Source: Gnetum montanum
Taxonomy: Eukaryota > Streptophyta > Gnetopsida > Gnetales > Gnetaceae
Direction of reading: 5' to 3'
Assembly (NCBI GenBank): GCA_015680685.1
Contig: MNCI01004263.1
Coordinates: forward strand, 149,517 to 213,516
Length of the DNA: 64,000 nt
Part shown: positions 25,260-36,764 of the stretch, piece by piece
How positions within the stretch are numbered: the first letter of the stretch is position 1
How the letters are laid out: each line of letters begins with the position of its first letter
Position numbers and translations under genes: made by a program
Notes under the pieces: generated by a model
Databases searched by the model: none
The model's input: only the letters and a program-made list of their open reading frames with translations
Told to the model about the DNA's origin: nothing

Positions 25260-25274
25260 ACAAAGATGGACCAA
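25260..25274 (+). other. Polypurine tract remnant, copy 1
   Basis: ACAAAGATGGACCAA directly precedes the 3' LTR. In E the same place reads CAAAGAGGGGCCAA and in B CAAGGAGAGACCAA on their sense strands. It primes plus-strand DNA in active elements. Confidence 0.7.
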
Positions 25275-27253
25275 TAAAAACACCATAAAATTTTGGCCTA
25301 GCACTTTTAGACAGGAATCAAGCTAATTCATGATGCTACCCCAACATGAGTAAAACATGACCAAACTTGAGAGCCTCCAAAATAGTGTAAAATGATACAC
25401 AATTGAACAAGAAAAGTTCCCCTGGGATCCATAGGCGATTGCTCCAACTCCCGGCATCTGGAATCTAGGGTTTTAGGCAAAAAATGCATCATTTTCACTA
25501 TATACACTTTGGTCACACTATGGTCACACTGCCCAATGTAAGACCAGCATGTGTACATCGTGACCAACTTCTGGAGCCCCAAAATCAAGTCCAAATAGTC
25601 TAGATTCAAGCACACAGACCCTTCGTGAGCTTCATCAATGGCCCCTGTAGCTTCCAACCTTCATAACCTCAAAATTTAAGTTCATAATCACATGTTTTGA
25701 GCCACTTTCAATTGGTCATGCTGAGGTCACACTACACAATGTGACCACAGCATGACCAAGCAAAAAAAGGGCACATCAAGTAGTTTTAGGTCAATTTTGA
25801 CATGAACTCAATCCTCAAGGGATAGGCAACAATTGTACTGACTCTCAAGCTTCAAATGTGTCATTTTAACTTGGTCACACTAAGCTCACACTGCATAGCA
25901 TGACCACAATGTGACCAAACAAAGGATGACCAAAACAACATCCAATTGGGCTTAGATTTAGCCTCTAGACCATCCTGGAGAGCAAGCAGTAGTTGGACCT
26001 CAAGAAACAAGCATTAGACATCAAAATTTGGTTCAAAATTTGTCATTTCCACTTAGTCACATTGATGTCATGCTGCACAGTGTGACCACAGCGTGACCAA
26101 CCAAAAGAGACACAAATCCAAGGTCAGATCAGCTCAAATTCGATGTCCAGAATCCTCTCGACATCAGGCATGTAGACCCACTCCGAAAATAGGTCTCAAA
26201 ATTCATGTTTGGGCTCAAAATACATCATTTTTGATGGACACACTAGAGGTCATGTTGATCAATGTACCCCCAGTGTAAACATTGGTCATGCGGGCACACT
26301 AACACTAGCATATGCACAACGCAAATGCTGGACCCTAGACGCTAACACCAGGACATGCTACAAACATGCTAGAACTATATCCATGCATGCTGGAGGCCTT
26401 GGCAGAGCAAAAAGAACAAAGATCTCTAGATCCGGAGGCCAGACATCCAGATCCACTCTTGTACGCTTTGGATCACACATGCCACCATAAGAGATCTTGG
26501 TCATGCTACACCCTGTACATTGTAAAATTATATGCATCTGGTCAAAATGTTCACACCTGTCACTCGATTAGCATTTCCCACATTTGGTAACCATGGATTT
26601 TCCACACAGATCTGAATCCCATGCTCAAATCTACATAAATACCCCAATCTCACACTAAACCAAGGTTGGCAATTTTGAGGCATCAAGATCTAGAGAGTTG
26701 GTGAATTTGATCATCATTATCTCATACGATTTGGCATTACCCAGACTTGGTCACGCTAAGCACTTAGGGTAATTTTGGTCATGCTACATGCCTGCAACCA
26801 GACACCTACAATCTCCCAACGTTTGTACACCCTTCACATCTGGGCTAAACGTCTGCCTTGCAATCAATCCGTAACTACGTTCTGACTGGTGCACCCTTTT
26901 TTTGTAATCGTCAATCAATACATATAGATGCAATTTTTCCATCCATTTTTATCTGTTTATGCCATTTACATTTGTTAAAATTTCCATTATCTTTGTTTAC
27001 ATTTTGTTTTCATCTTACATTTCGTACATTCTTTTACATTTTCGTTTGTATCCGTTTATGTATAACCTAGCACATTGTAGCAGCGTACGCTAGGGGAAGT
27101 CCTTGTTTGATCTACGCACAGACCATTCAAGGCACTTTTCCTTCATTTATTTCCAACTTACCCTCATGGAAAGGTGGGGTCTTACTGTGTCTTCCGTAGA
27201 TCTCTCGGTGTCCATTTCATTCCAGCCTCATGTCGACGATTTCAGACAGTACA
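25275..27253 (+). repeat. 3' LTR of copy 1
   Basis: Aligns end to end with 6679-8728, ending CAGACAGTACA before the ATCAT duplication. The first dinucleotide has mutated from TG to TA. It shows the same TATA (26633) and the same TCACGCTG / GTGTGACC motifs. It is about 70 bases shorter than the 5' LTR through small indels. Confidence 0.88.
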
Positions 27254-27258
27254 ATCAT
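27254..27258. repeat. Target-site duplication ATCAT, right side of copy 1
   Basis: Exact repeat of 6674-6678, fixing the right end of copy 1. Confidence 0.9.
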
Positions 27259-27672
27259 GTCATGGATCACTTACAAGAGTCCATGGAACATGTATTGAAC
27301 TTGAAGTTTATCAAAAAATAGATGCTTAGACAATTATCTTAATCACAAGGTAATTACAAAAAGGCCTATCAATAACCCTATTATCCAAGAGGGGCTCATT
27401 CTCAACTATAAGAGTAATACTAGCAACAATGGCAACAACCACAATCATGATGAATGTCACTGCCAAGGCAATAGTATCCATACGAACAACCAAATCATTA
27501 TGCATACTATGTAGAGTTTCCCATATTGAAACATCACCAAAAATTGCATGTTGTAATCATTTTTCGTCATGTAGCCTTTACCCCATGAAACCGAAGGAAA
27601 GATTTCATTGTAAATGTGAAGGTTGTAATCCATAAGGGGAAATCTCACATATTTCATACTTTTGAAGCTACA
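27259..27672 (+). pseudogene. Gag-like frame of host element H, 3' part
   Basis: Directly continues the frame interrupted at 6678 once copy 1 and one duplication are removed: the finger-like Cys/His segment is followed here by VMDHLQESMEHVLNLKF and then a Gln/Tyr-rich stretch with many CAA-to-TAA/TAG stops (about 27330-27510). A basic, Gln-rich tail is common after Gag knuckles. The sequence has one ambiguous base at 27673, where similarity to H ends. Unassigned family. Confidence 0.4.
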
Positions 27673-27673
27673 N

Positions 27674-28870
27674 TCACCTACAAGAGGGTAGATCTAACCA
27701 ACCCTTAGCATGGAGGGATGTGGGTCATAATTCCAAACATGGAGGGGTAGATCTTAACATGGAAGGGTGAGGGACTCACAATGCCCAACATGGAGGGGTC
27801 TAACCTTCCCCCCTAGTGTTGATTCCTTCATCCCCCACAATGTTGATTCCTTCATTTCTCTTAGTGTTGACACAACTTCCCCCCTAGTGTCGAAGTACTA
27901 GGAACTAGATTTCAACACTCCATTGACTTCAACATTGACCATGCATTCTAGCAAGGAAAGTTGAAGGCCTAGCATAGAAAAACAAAGCTAGCATATATGG
28001 TGTGCCCTTGTTACTATTTATAGTAAATAAAATGTCCATGGGAATATGACACTTACTATATATGATAACCCACAAATTTGGACACCCATCTTACCTATAT
28101 GTGGTAGAAATTTGTAACAATTTGTAGCCAAATTATAGCCAATTTGCAACTAGATTATAGCCAAATTATAGCCAATTTGTAGCCCATTTGATGGCCCAAA
28201 ACCTATAAAATCTAAACTCCAACACCATTTTTAGGTTCCACAACCTTTGAGATTCATACGCTTTGCCATTTGTAGCATCTAAGAGCTCTTGCATACTTGT
28301 GGAAATGCAGCTCTTCATACCCTCCTCAACATGGAACCCTTGTGACATTGTAATACCCATTACTCCCCCTAAGATTTGTGAGTTTTTGGTCTCCATGCTT
28401 CACTCCTTGGATCTTCAAATCCCAATGTAGATCACTTTGAGAGCCAAATATAGCCAATGTTTTAGATTCAAAGTAGCAATAGAGGAGGTTTGATAACATT
28501 GGAAGTGGCAGGACATCTGAATCTTGGAGTTGGCTACATCAACTTCAATGGACCTTGAACTCTTATCAAAGTGAATCCCTTTTGCTAATTCATAGGCAAT
28601 TTTTATGTACACATCCCTTCAACTTATTCTTTATTTTTTTAATAAATTTTTAAAGTTTTATTTTCATGTATAATTTGTATTTTCTTTCTAGTTTTTAGAT
28701 TTGCATTCTTCTTGTTGCATCATTCATTTTACATTCTCTAAGTCCTTGAATGAGTTGTTAGACCATCCAAGGCACCTTGGATTCCATTTTTTAGAGTTCT
28801 TGGGGATTCGGGGTTAAATTTTCTATGCCAAAACTTTTGATTTTTTAGCAATCAAATTTTTTAGTCGCAA
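27674..28870 (+). repeat. Putative 5' LTR of copy C
   Basis: It ends just before a primer-site remnant and contains GTCCTTGAATGAG..GACCATCCAAGGCACCTTGG, a match to the U5 GTCCTTGTTTGATC..ATTCAAGGCAC of copy 1. It has a TATAAAAT at 28203 and a cluster of AGCATGGAGGG / AACATGGAGGGG words at 27700-27800, again an LTR-specific short motif. The left border is uncertain. Confidence 0.5.
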
Positions 28871-28878
28871 TATTTTTC

Positions 28879-28898
28879 TAGCACTAGAAGGAGAGCCT
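28879..28898 (+). other. Primer-binding site remnant, copy C
   Basis: TAGCACTAGAAGGAGAGCC matches the family site TGGCGCTAGAAGGAGGGCC at all but a few positions, mainly G-to-A changes. Confidence 0.6.
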
Positions 28899-29589
28899 CC
28901 ACCCAATTCCTACATCCAATCCTATGTGCACATTTGCTACACTGATGTACAAGTTTCAGATCTCTAATTTTCAGTTGATACTTTTGAATATGCACCAAAA
29001 TCCAATGTTATCACCCACCCCCTTCCATCAAAAGCCAACATGAATGTTTGGGTTTTGACAAAAAATTCATAGTAGTTATTGGAAACTTCAAAATGAGTGT
29101 GGGTGTTCCACCTTAAACCTTACCCTCTTACTATAAAAATTTTTTCAACAAAATTAGCATTAGTAGCCTACCAAAAAAACATACTTTTGGAAAAATCAAA
29201 GTTTCCAATTTTATTTCCACTTTGGCTTACTTACCAAAAGTAAATCCCCCTTCTTAAACATTGAGTAGAAAAATTTAAGATTTTAAGTATTATCGCCGTT
29301 CTTCCCCTATTTTTCTCCTAGCATGGGTATAGCTAGGAAGCTAAGAGTGGGTGGAGTGTGTTACCACCTATTTTTCATTTTTAGTAAAAAGGTATACCTC
29401 CTTTGGCAACCACTTACTACTTATAGTAAGCAACCATTTTTAGTTTTTTTTTGCTTCTTTAAGCTATTTTAAAATTTCAATACCTTTTATGACTTTGTTT
29501 AGCCATTTTTAGTAATTTTTTACAATGTCTTTTATTCAATCAATTGTTTTATCCCTGAACTTAACAAACATGATTTCTAACCAAGATGC
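28899..29589 (+). other. Leader of copy C, no gene seen
   Basis: AT-rich, with homopolymer T and A runs (29130-29530). No open frame or convincing motif array. It corresponds by position to the primer-site-to-gag leader. Confidence 0.4.
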
Positions 29590-30640
29590 AGTTCATGTAT
29601 AAGACCCAAAAGACCCTACAATCATAGAATGAAGGCAATTACTTAGGCAAAGGGACAAGAACCTAGATTTCATAGTTATCAATGAGGATTTTTACAACTT
29701 CCTCTATGCTAAGATGCAAGCCAATATATTGATACCATGCCCCAAATCTGATGCTAAGAATCAATTCAAAAATATAGTTTGGGATGGGGAAGAATACATT
29801 ACATCCCCCAATGACAAAATCGCCCTCACCAACTTCAAATGCTCATACAACTCACAAAAGTTGATGATCTTTGTGACATAGCTAGGGATCCAACAATAGC
29901 TACCAAAGATGATCCTAACACAAGATACTTGAACTTGAATAGGTATTTTCATTATCATCAGATGGCTATTCATGACATTGATTTTTGTCTAGCATTATAG
30001 GATGACCTCTAGAAGATGATAAATCATGAAGAGTCGGTGTTAAATGAGCCTAGATCTCCAAGAGCCAACAATAAATCCTATACCATAGCCTCATTTGGAG
30101 AAACAAAATAGTTTAATCCTCCTAGGAAACCATTTGTTATCAAAGTGTCATCACAATTCTAAAACACAAAGCCTAGAGAGCCCTTCATCATACAACCATC
30201 TTCATCAACCCCTAAGGAGCCTTTTATCATATGTGTTCCCTCTTCACTGGTATCAACCTCACAACATAACCAAGGAGTTGCTAATCCTCCAAAGCCTAGG
30301 GAACCATTTCTTATTCGAGTCCCTACACCTTCAAAACATAAGACCACAATGTGCCATAACCACAACCCACCTATTATGGCCAATAACTCAAAGGTTAGCA
30401 AGAAGTCATCTTCACAATGGTGATGAAAAAAACCATTCACTAAACTAACAACAAAGATCATTGAAGGAGGCCAATAAAAAAATACTTTAAAATAGGCTAC
30501 ACCAAGACCAACTACATCCATGGACAAGGGGTGCAAGGCACATACATCACAACCTAAGCTACAAACCTAAGGGAGAATGAGGAGGTTAGAACTACTAAGG
30601 GACAAAAATTACAAGAGAAGGGAAAGAATTTTCATGCAAC
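29590..30640 (+). pseudogene. Truncated gag, copy C (core and knuckle missing)
   Basis: The N-terminal segment LRQRDKNLDFIVINEDFYNFLYAKMQANILI aligns in pieces with LQGRDPTFTILTPKK..NFICAKIQAKL of copy 1. It is followed, after a decayed stretch, directly by PFVIKV, PFIIQPS, PFIICVP and PFLIRVP repeats at 30120-30330. The helical gag core and the CX2H knuckle that lie between these parts in copies 1, B, D and E are absent. A protein from this would lack capsid and RNA-binding functions, so C looks like a non-autonomous derivative. Stops are frequent. Confidence 0.6.
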
Positions 30641-30849
30641 CATAAGATAAGACAAATCATTCCTTAACCAAAAGAACATATCATCAAAATTGTAAGACTT
30701 GATCATGATCTCTCCTACACATAGGGATGCACCTATTATCCTTATGAATAAAGACATGCTCACCAATAGAGAGTCGATTCACTCTATCACTGAGAAAAAT
30801 TCAGTTAGGGAAAATAGGCATCAAACCATGCTCATCTTTTGTGATAGTG

Positions 30850-31430
30850 AAATGAATATTGACTCTTGAAATAGAGAAGTGCTATATGCCCCTCTCCTAA
30901 TCACCATACATGTTGGTAGATACAAGGTTGATCATATTCATGTAGATGAAGGGGTAGCTAAAAATATGATACCATATTCCATTGTTGAAAAACTAGGCCT
31001 AACCAAGAACATCCAAGAGACCACAACCTTAGAACTTAATTCATTTAATGGCTCACGAGTAGTAGTGCAAGGTTCCATCACTTTGGATTTTGTGTTTAGT
31101 GGATAGTTTCCCACATCCACCAACATCCTAGTAGTTGATGAGAGAATCGGGTTCAACTTAATCATAGGGAGGCCATGGTTGGCTAAGCATCATGTAGTTT
31201 CATCTCCTATACATTAGGAGACTTACTTGCAATATGAGGGTGGAGAAACTATGATTGTGTCACTACCCTCAATTATCTATGTCAAAATTTATCAAGGTTT
31301 TGAGGTGGAGTTTCAAGAGGAGACTCCAAAAAATCAAGCTTGGGCTAGAACAAGCAAGACCAACGATAATAAAAATGAATCTAAAGTCACCAAAAGTGAT
31401 TAACAAGAACACCTATTAATTGCCATGTCA
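30850..31430 (+). pseudogene. Retropepsin, copy C
   Basis: YAPLLITIHVGRYKVDHI, then HVDEGVAKNMIPYSIVEKLGL (active-site D-E-G), NGSRVVVQGSITLDFVF, a stop at the GDQFP position, FNLIIGRPWLAKHHVVSSPIH and LQYEGGETMI. The domain is nearly full length (about 130 residues), with in-frame stops near 31106 and 31216. It follows the truncated gag directly. Beyond 31430 no RT or integrase is found, so C ends or is truncated here. Confidence 0.75.
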
Positions 31431-33690
31431 AAAAAGTAGTATGATGATAGTGCAATAGTGTAGAGTAAGCCCTTTGACTTATGAAAGGTAAAATAATAAA
31501 TGCATTGTAAATATATTATCCCTTATTTTGCTAACAAAACCTTATTTACCTTTGCAACCTTATACCATGTTTCATGGTTTATGTTATCCTTATACATCCT
31601 TTCAACACTAACCCATACTTGCTAGGTGGGTATGACCTCATGGCCTGCATGGAGCCTAGCATGTAGCCAACATGGATACCAGCCTTTCTTATCTCACAAC
31701 ACTCTCATACTGACTTCGTTGTTATTTTTAATAGTTGTGACCTACCTCATCCAACCCTAGGCTTTGAAAGGGTGTTAGGTCTTGTTAAAACTTGATATTT
31801 TGGGCATCCATGTTAGGGTAATCCTACCCAGCATGGAGTAGGAGGGTTAACACCCATACTTACCCCCCAGTGCTCATTAAGCCTAGGTTGTATCCTTGGG
31901 GTGGGCCCACATAACCTAGAATGACAACCTCTAGTAGATCAATTTCACATTAAAATAAGTAGTTTTCATACAAACAACATTTTTTCACACTGGTGAATCC
32001 CTCCTCCGTGCTACCTAGCGTCGAGCCAATGTGGAGGATTAGGGTGAAACACCATCAATTTCAGGCTTCTGTAGTTCAATGGTAGATTTGTCTAAGTGTT
32101 AAAATTTGGACAAAGTTTTTCTAAGTCTGGTGCTATGCTCTGCAGTGTAGACAGGGTAACACACATTAGGTCCTATTTTTTTCAAAATTTTTCTAAGTGT
32201 CTTGCTACACTCCCCAACATAGCACACACTTCCATGGCTAGGTTTGCATAAGTTTCAAGCCAAAAGTGATCAAGGGTTGCTTCGGATGGACCAAATAGTT
32301 TGGCAATTTTTCTATCTACTAGGCTGTCAAGCTTGCTATGCTCCCTAGCATACCTAGCTTGACACATGTCCCAATTGCTAGTTTGCCCAAGTACTAGGCT
32401 AGAGTTTGTCAAAAGTGCTCAAGATGGATGAAATAGTTTGGCAATTTTTCTATATTTTGGGTTGCTATGCTCTGCTATGCTCCATAGTGTAGTGAGCATG
32501 ACACAGGTTTTAGTGCCTAATTTACCTAAGTGTTGGACAAGGATCTTTCAAGCTAGCTTGACATGGAAGATGCATTTGGCATGTTTCTTGGCTTCCAAAG
32601 TTGCCTACCCTGCTATGCCACAAAGTGTAGATAGTGTGCCATGGAGGAAGACTGCAAATTTCATCAAAATTTGTCAAAGTATCCTTGCTACACTCTACTA
32701 TTCTTTGTAGCATAGCCAGCATAACCAATATGGCAAACCAAAATTTTGCAATATTTTGCTAAGTGTTGTGCTACGCTCTAGAGCGTAGCTAGCTTAACAC
32801 TAGGAAAATGCCTCCAAAAGCCTCTAGAACTTGACATTGACCTTCATCTTATCTCTAACATTCCTTCGGTACTGAAGATCAATAGTTTGCATTTCTTTTG
32901 CATCCCCCATTAATCCTTGAAATTGTTCCTATGCTTGGCCCTACTCGGAAGAGGGGGAAGACATAGTCTTGGAGCGTAGTCTCCAAGTTGCATTGTTTTG
33001 ACACTATTTGTAGGTACATTGTAGTATCTCATACTCTAGCACATGTAGTCCAGGTAGTGTGGTTATAGTTTGGCAATCTCTAGATACTTGTTGCTATCCT
33101 TCAAAGTGTAATAGTTTGCAACTCTCATGAGAGCATAACATGTTAGCGTAACCCTATCTACTCTCATGCCACATGATGCCTGATCCGCATTTCATGCTAA
33201 ACCTAGATCTATAAATACCTCAATTTTTAGCACTTTAGAGGTTGGAAAATTAGAAGAGCATTAAGCATTCAAGCCTCCTAAGCATCCTTGTCAGTCCTGC
33301 ACTTAAGCATCTGAGCTTTACACCTTAGTGAGTATTGCAATGTGGTCCACTTTTGCACTAGCAGAACATGGTGACAGTTGACCCAGTAGGTTTAGCCTCC
33401 CTTGTAGCTACTAGCTCTATGACCTTGATGTCCTAGAGACTATGACTACACTACTACATTGCCACTGTGCTTGCCTGACACTGCATACTACTCTCACCTC
33501 CTATTCAAGAAAAAGTTACACTTCCCAATGTTTGGGCAATGCATTTCTCTACTCTAAATATTTTTTTTTTCATTTATTTTCTAAGCATTTGTTTATAATT
33601 TTAAGCATAACTCTTACATTTATTTACTGTCAATACAAAGCTTTAGGTGAGCCTATCATTAGACTGCCAAGAAATAGAAGTGAATCATAG
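31431..33690 (+). repeat. Degenerate LTR-like region upstream of copy D
   Basis: It contains repeated short words (CTAGCATGTAGCC, GCATGGAGTAGG, GCTATGCTC, ATGCTCCATAGTGTAG) at 31590-32770, a TATA box at 33210 with flanks like those of copy 1 (ATAAATACC then CAATTTTTAGCAC), and a T-rich R/U5-like end near 33550-33660. The first gag motifs of copy D follow at 33720. No clear primer site is seen. Borders are uncertain and it could include the 3' LTR of C. No genes. Confidence 0.45.
33210..33218 (+). promoter_or_regulatory. TATA box of the D LTR
   Basis: TATAAATAC followed by CTCAATTTTTAGCACTTTAG, in the same context as ATAAATACCCCAATCTCAC in copy 1. Confidence 0.45.
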
Positions 33691-33699
33691 TTTTAAAAT

Positions 33700-34314
33700 A
33701 ATTCATTGAAATGGGAGGGACTTCTTTCCCACCACTCATGTGGTCATACCACTCATTGAAAACTTCAAGTGGATCTTAGATCAACTCATTAGGGTCAGTG
33801 AGCCAAAAGAACAAGATGTAGTCTCAAACTATGATGAGCCCCTATAGGATGGGTATGAGGAGTTTGAATCCCATTTTAATAGTGGCATCTCATTCTACAT
33901 CTTGGTCCAATAGCCTACTCCATTTTCATGCTACATCAGTCATAGACCTCTACCTTCTTTAAGGTAGCTATGACATTTCCATAGCCTAAGTCCCTGCCAA
34001 TGGTAGCTAGCCACAAATTCTTGCCTATGTAACATAGTGTAGGACCTTTTTCTTCTTTTCTCTTTGTCATTTCTTCATAGTCTATTCAGCCTTTCCAGCT
34101 TGCATTCATGATGCCAATGCTACCATGTGTGCATACCATGTCCATATTACAGCCACAGATGAGTCACATGTCCTTTGTCCTAGTCATCTTAGTCCCACTG
34201 CCAACAATGGCTCAAACCTTAATCACATGGTGGGCCATGACTTCTGTACCCATGGTACAGCTATCACATGTGCCATAGTACACACAACAACAAACTCACC
34301 AAGAATCACACGTG
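33700..34314 (+). pseudogene. Gag N-terminal part of copy D
   Basis: Translation gives VVIPLIENFKWILDQL (E has DVIPIPEQFSEL...LLDQI) and EPL-x-DGYEEFESHFNSG (copy 1: VELQNGGEEDDFAAQSEHG). Stops interrupt it. The frame is cut at 34314 by the insertion of copy B and resumes at 61305. Confidence 0.5.
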
Positions 34315-34319
34315 GTGGT
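34315..34319. repeat. Target-site duplication GTGGT, left side of copy B
   Basis: GTGGT before the TG of the B LTR; the right side reads GTGGC at 61300-61304, one mismatch. Confidence 0.7.
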
Positions 34320-35535
34320 TGTGCTGACTGAAATCATCGACGTAAGGCTGGAAAGGAATAAACCAAATGTTGAAAGATTGCTAGAGAGACATAGCTGACC
34401 CTACCTTCGTGTGAGAGTAAGCTATAAAAGCAAGAAATGAACATAGAGTGCATTGGATGGTCTACACAAAAATCAACCAAGGACTTCCCTGAGTGTAAGC
34501 TATGACTTGCACTGGGGTTATCCTAACTGGTAACATAGGAAATGTAAACAAAGCGTATACAGAAGCGTAAAATGAATCAGAAAAAAGAAAAAAATGTAAT
34601 GGAAGGTAATAATGAATTTTATTATATTAGTTACCAAGGAGCTGCACTAGTCAAAGCCTAGTTGCAGGTGTAGATGGCAAGTCAAGCGCTAAGCCTTGGA
34701 GTGATGTGTTTCAGGTGCTTGGATGCTAGGAGTCATGTGTGCCCGAGTGCCCAAATTTACCAGTCAATGTTCCCAAAGTCATCAACCTTCAAAATTTCCA
34801 ACCCCATTTATGTGAATGGATGGGGTATTTATAAGGTTTGGCTAGACTAAAATGTGAAATTCATGGATGAGATCGATGGCTGAGAGATGAGAAGAGGATG
34901 AATCATGTGACAGGTGTTTGATGGGCAATTGCGTGTGAACTGGATGTGCATAGGAAAGCTACATTCTTGATCAGATGCACTATATCTTACATTGTGTATT
35001 GGCTTATGCAAGCTAGCTTACACCCATAGAAGTAGATACAATTTGGAGCGTATGAGCTTGACAAGCTCACAAATGATGAAAATTGACAATGAAATGATAG
35101 TGTACAACAAGAGAGATTGACTCCAACTCAGTTGGAACTTCTCGATCCCTAAATTGACTACTGTAGGGTGTCGATGCGAGTGGTTTTGTGGCTGTTTAAG
35201 GCATCTTTATTTCACCAAATATTTTAGTGTGATTTTATTTTATCTTGGTGTGTCCTTAGTGTATGTTTGGTGTGCTTTTGATTGGGCATGATCAGTACTC
35301 ACGCTATACTCACGCTGCCAGTGTGACCTTAACGTGACCTAGGCATGAGTGAGCTAAAAATGATATATTTCACACCAATTTTTGATCTTTGAAGCCTATT
35401 TCTTGAGTACAGCATAACTATGTCTGACCCTGAGAGTGATCTGCAAGTCAAAAATTAAGCTTGGATGTGCCTTGTTTTGAACTACTTTTGGTTGCTCACG
35501 TTGGACTCATGTTGCCAGCGTGAGCTCAGTGTGAC
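34320..35535 (-). repeat. 3' LTR of copy B, part distal to PPT
   Basis: TGTGCTGACTGAAATCATCG opens the block and matches 59640 onward. A TATA (minus strand CTTATAAATACCCC) lies at 34825-34834. Motifs ACGCTGCCAGCGTGAG occur near 35310 and 35510. It breaks off at GTGAC where copy E is inserted and resumes at 52438. Confidence 0.87.
35531..35535. repeat. Target-site duplication GTGAC, left side of copy E
   Basis: Perfect repeat of 52433-52437. The target lies in a GTGACC word of the B LTR motif array. Confidence 0.92.
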
Positions 35536-36751
35536 TGTACCACCCGAAATCATTGGTCCCCGGCTGGAAGGGAAAACAGAGACCGTGGGATCGCAGGACA
35601 AGCATAGATGACCCTACCTTCACTTGAGGGCGTGCTGGAATGCACGAAGGTAGGGTACCTTGGGTGGTCCACACGCGGATCAAACAAGGATTTCCCTGAG
35701 CACCACCGAAGTGTTATACGCTGGGTTATGTGTAAATGGAGCGTAAACAGTGAAATAGACGCAGACAGAGCGTAAGCGTAAAGGGGCGTAAACAGGGTTG
35801 GGCATCAACAGTGTAAGCAAATATAGGCCCAGCGTAAGCGTATACAGGCGTGAATAGCGTGAACAGCGTAAACAAGTGTAAAGAGCGTAAGCAAATGTAA
35901 ACAGCGTAAGCAGTGTGGGCGTATACGGATGAAAACGGAGCGTGAACGTAAACAGGAGTAAATGAAGTGTGGGCCAAATTGACGTAAAACTGTAAAAGAA
36001 CTTGCAACAAATGTAAACAGTGGATTACAGAGTCAAAATGTTGTGCATCGGTCTAACGCAGTCGTGTAGGAACACAAGGCGGACGTAAAGCCCCGGTGGA
36101 TGCAGGGATGCAGCTGGTTGGCACGGTAGGTGGAGTGCAGATTGTGCTCGGCGTATAGAACTTCCAGCGTAAGCGTAAGCGTAAAGGGGGTCTGGGCTCT
36201 TGTTTGCAGCTTAATTGCTCTGGGTCTGCTTTGGTAATTTTTGCCAACCTCGAATTTACGGAAAATTGGGCTATTTATAGGGGTAGGGTTACTGGGAAAA
36301 TTGGACTGGGAGACACATGGCATATAGACCGGGTGTTTACAATTTAGAAACATGGTATACGCTGGGCGTATATGCTACAACAGGCCGACGTATACACTGG
36401 GCGTGGACTTAAATGGATGCTGGCGTATACGCTGGGGTGTATACGCTGATGGATGCTGGATGTCGACTTGCTTCAATTCTTGCTCCTGTTGCACCTGCTG
36501 AGCGTGCGTGTGAGGCGTGTATGCTGAGTTTCAGGCGTAGACGTCGGGCTTAGACGCCGGCACAACACTTGGTTTAAAACTAGGCGTATACGTTGGGTGT
36601 ATATGCTGGCACAACACTTAGTAAAAACCAGGTGTTTCGATTCTCAAAATTGCCCTGTGTGACTTCAAATGTAGCTAAAGTCATCTGTGGGTCACGGGGA
36701 TCTGCTTCTTGTCAGACAAATGCTAAACTCAAAAATTTTTGTGGTGTTTCA
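35536..36751 (-). repeat. 3' LTR of copy E
   Basis: 1216 bases aligning throughout with 51220-52432, differing mostly by transitions and one short insertion near 35796. The minus-strand TATA CTATAAATAG is at 36271-36280. U3 and U5 are full of GCGTATACGC and GCGTAAAC/GCGTAAGC words. Open frames within it are by-products of these words. Confidence 0.92.
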
Positions 36752-36764
36752 TTGGCCCCTCTTT
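36752..36764 (-). other. Polypurine tract of copy E
   Basis: The minus strand reads AAAGAGGGGCCAA immediately before the LTR start TGAAACACCAC. B has AAGGAGAGACCAA in the same place. Confidence 0.75.

Larger units (their letters stand above)
6679..27253 (+). mobile_element. Complete decayed Tat/Ogre-like LTR retrotransposon, copy 1 (20.6 kb)
   Basis: The element has two LTRs of about 2 kb, a primer-binding site, gag, protease, a large antisense multi-exon gene, RT, two RNase H domains, integrase, purine tract and a perfect five-base target duplication. Gag and protease share one reading frame broken by stops; pol downstream shows one clear frameshift near 20820. The two LTRs differ by many substitutions and small indels, so it is old. 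Its organisation matches copy E on the other strand, which gives an independent check of each border. It is inserted in the gag-like frame of element H. The dual RNase H and absence of a chromodomain place it in the Tat group of non-chromovirus gypsy elements (family knowledge). Confidence 0.92.

Noticed and set aside
27429-27657. Small frames on both strands after copy 1
   Set aside because: The Gln-rich gag-like frame of H explains the region better.
28415-28612. 65-residue minus-strand frame in the C LTR
   Set aside because: Inside an LTR-like segment, no recognisable features.
30095-30448. 117-residue plus-strand and 125-residue minus-strand frames over copy C gag
   Set aside because: Out of frame with the recognisable PFVI repeats of gag; low-complexity by-products.
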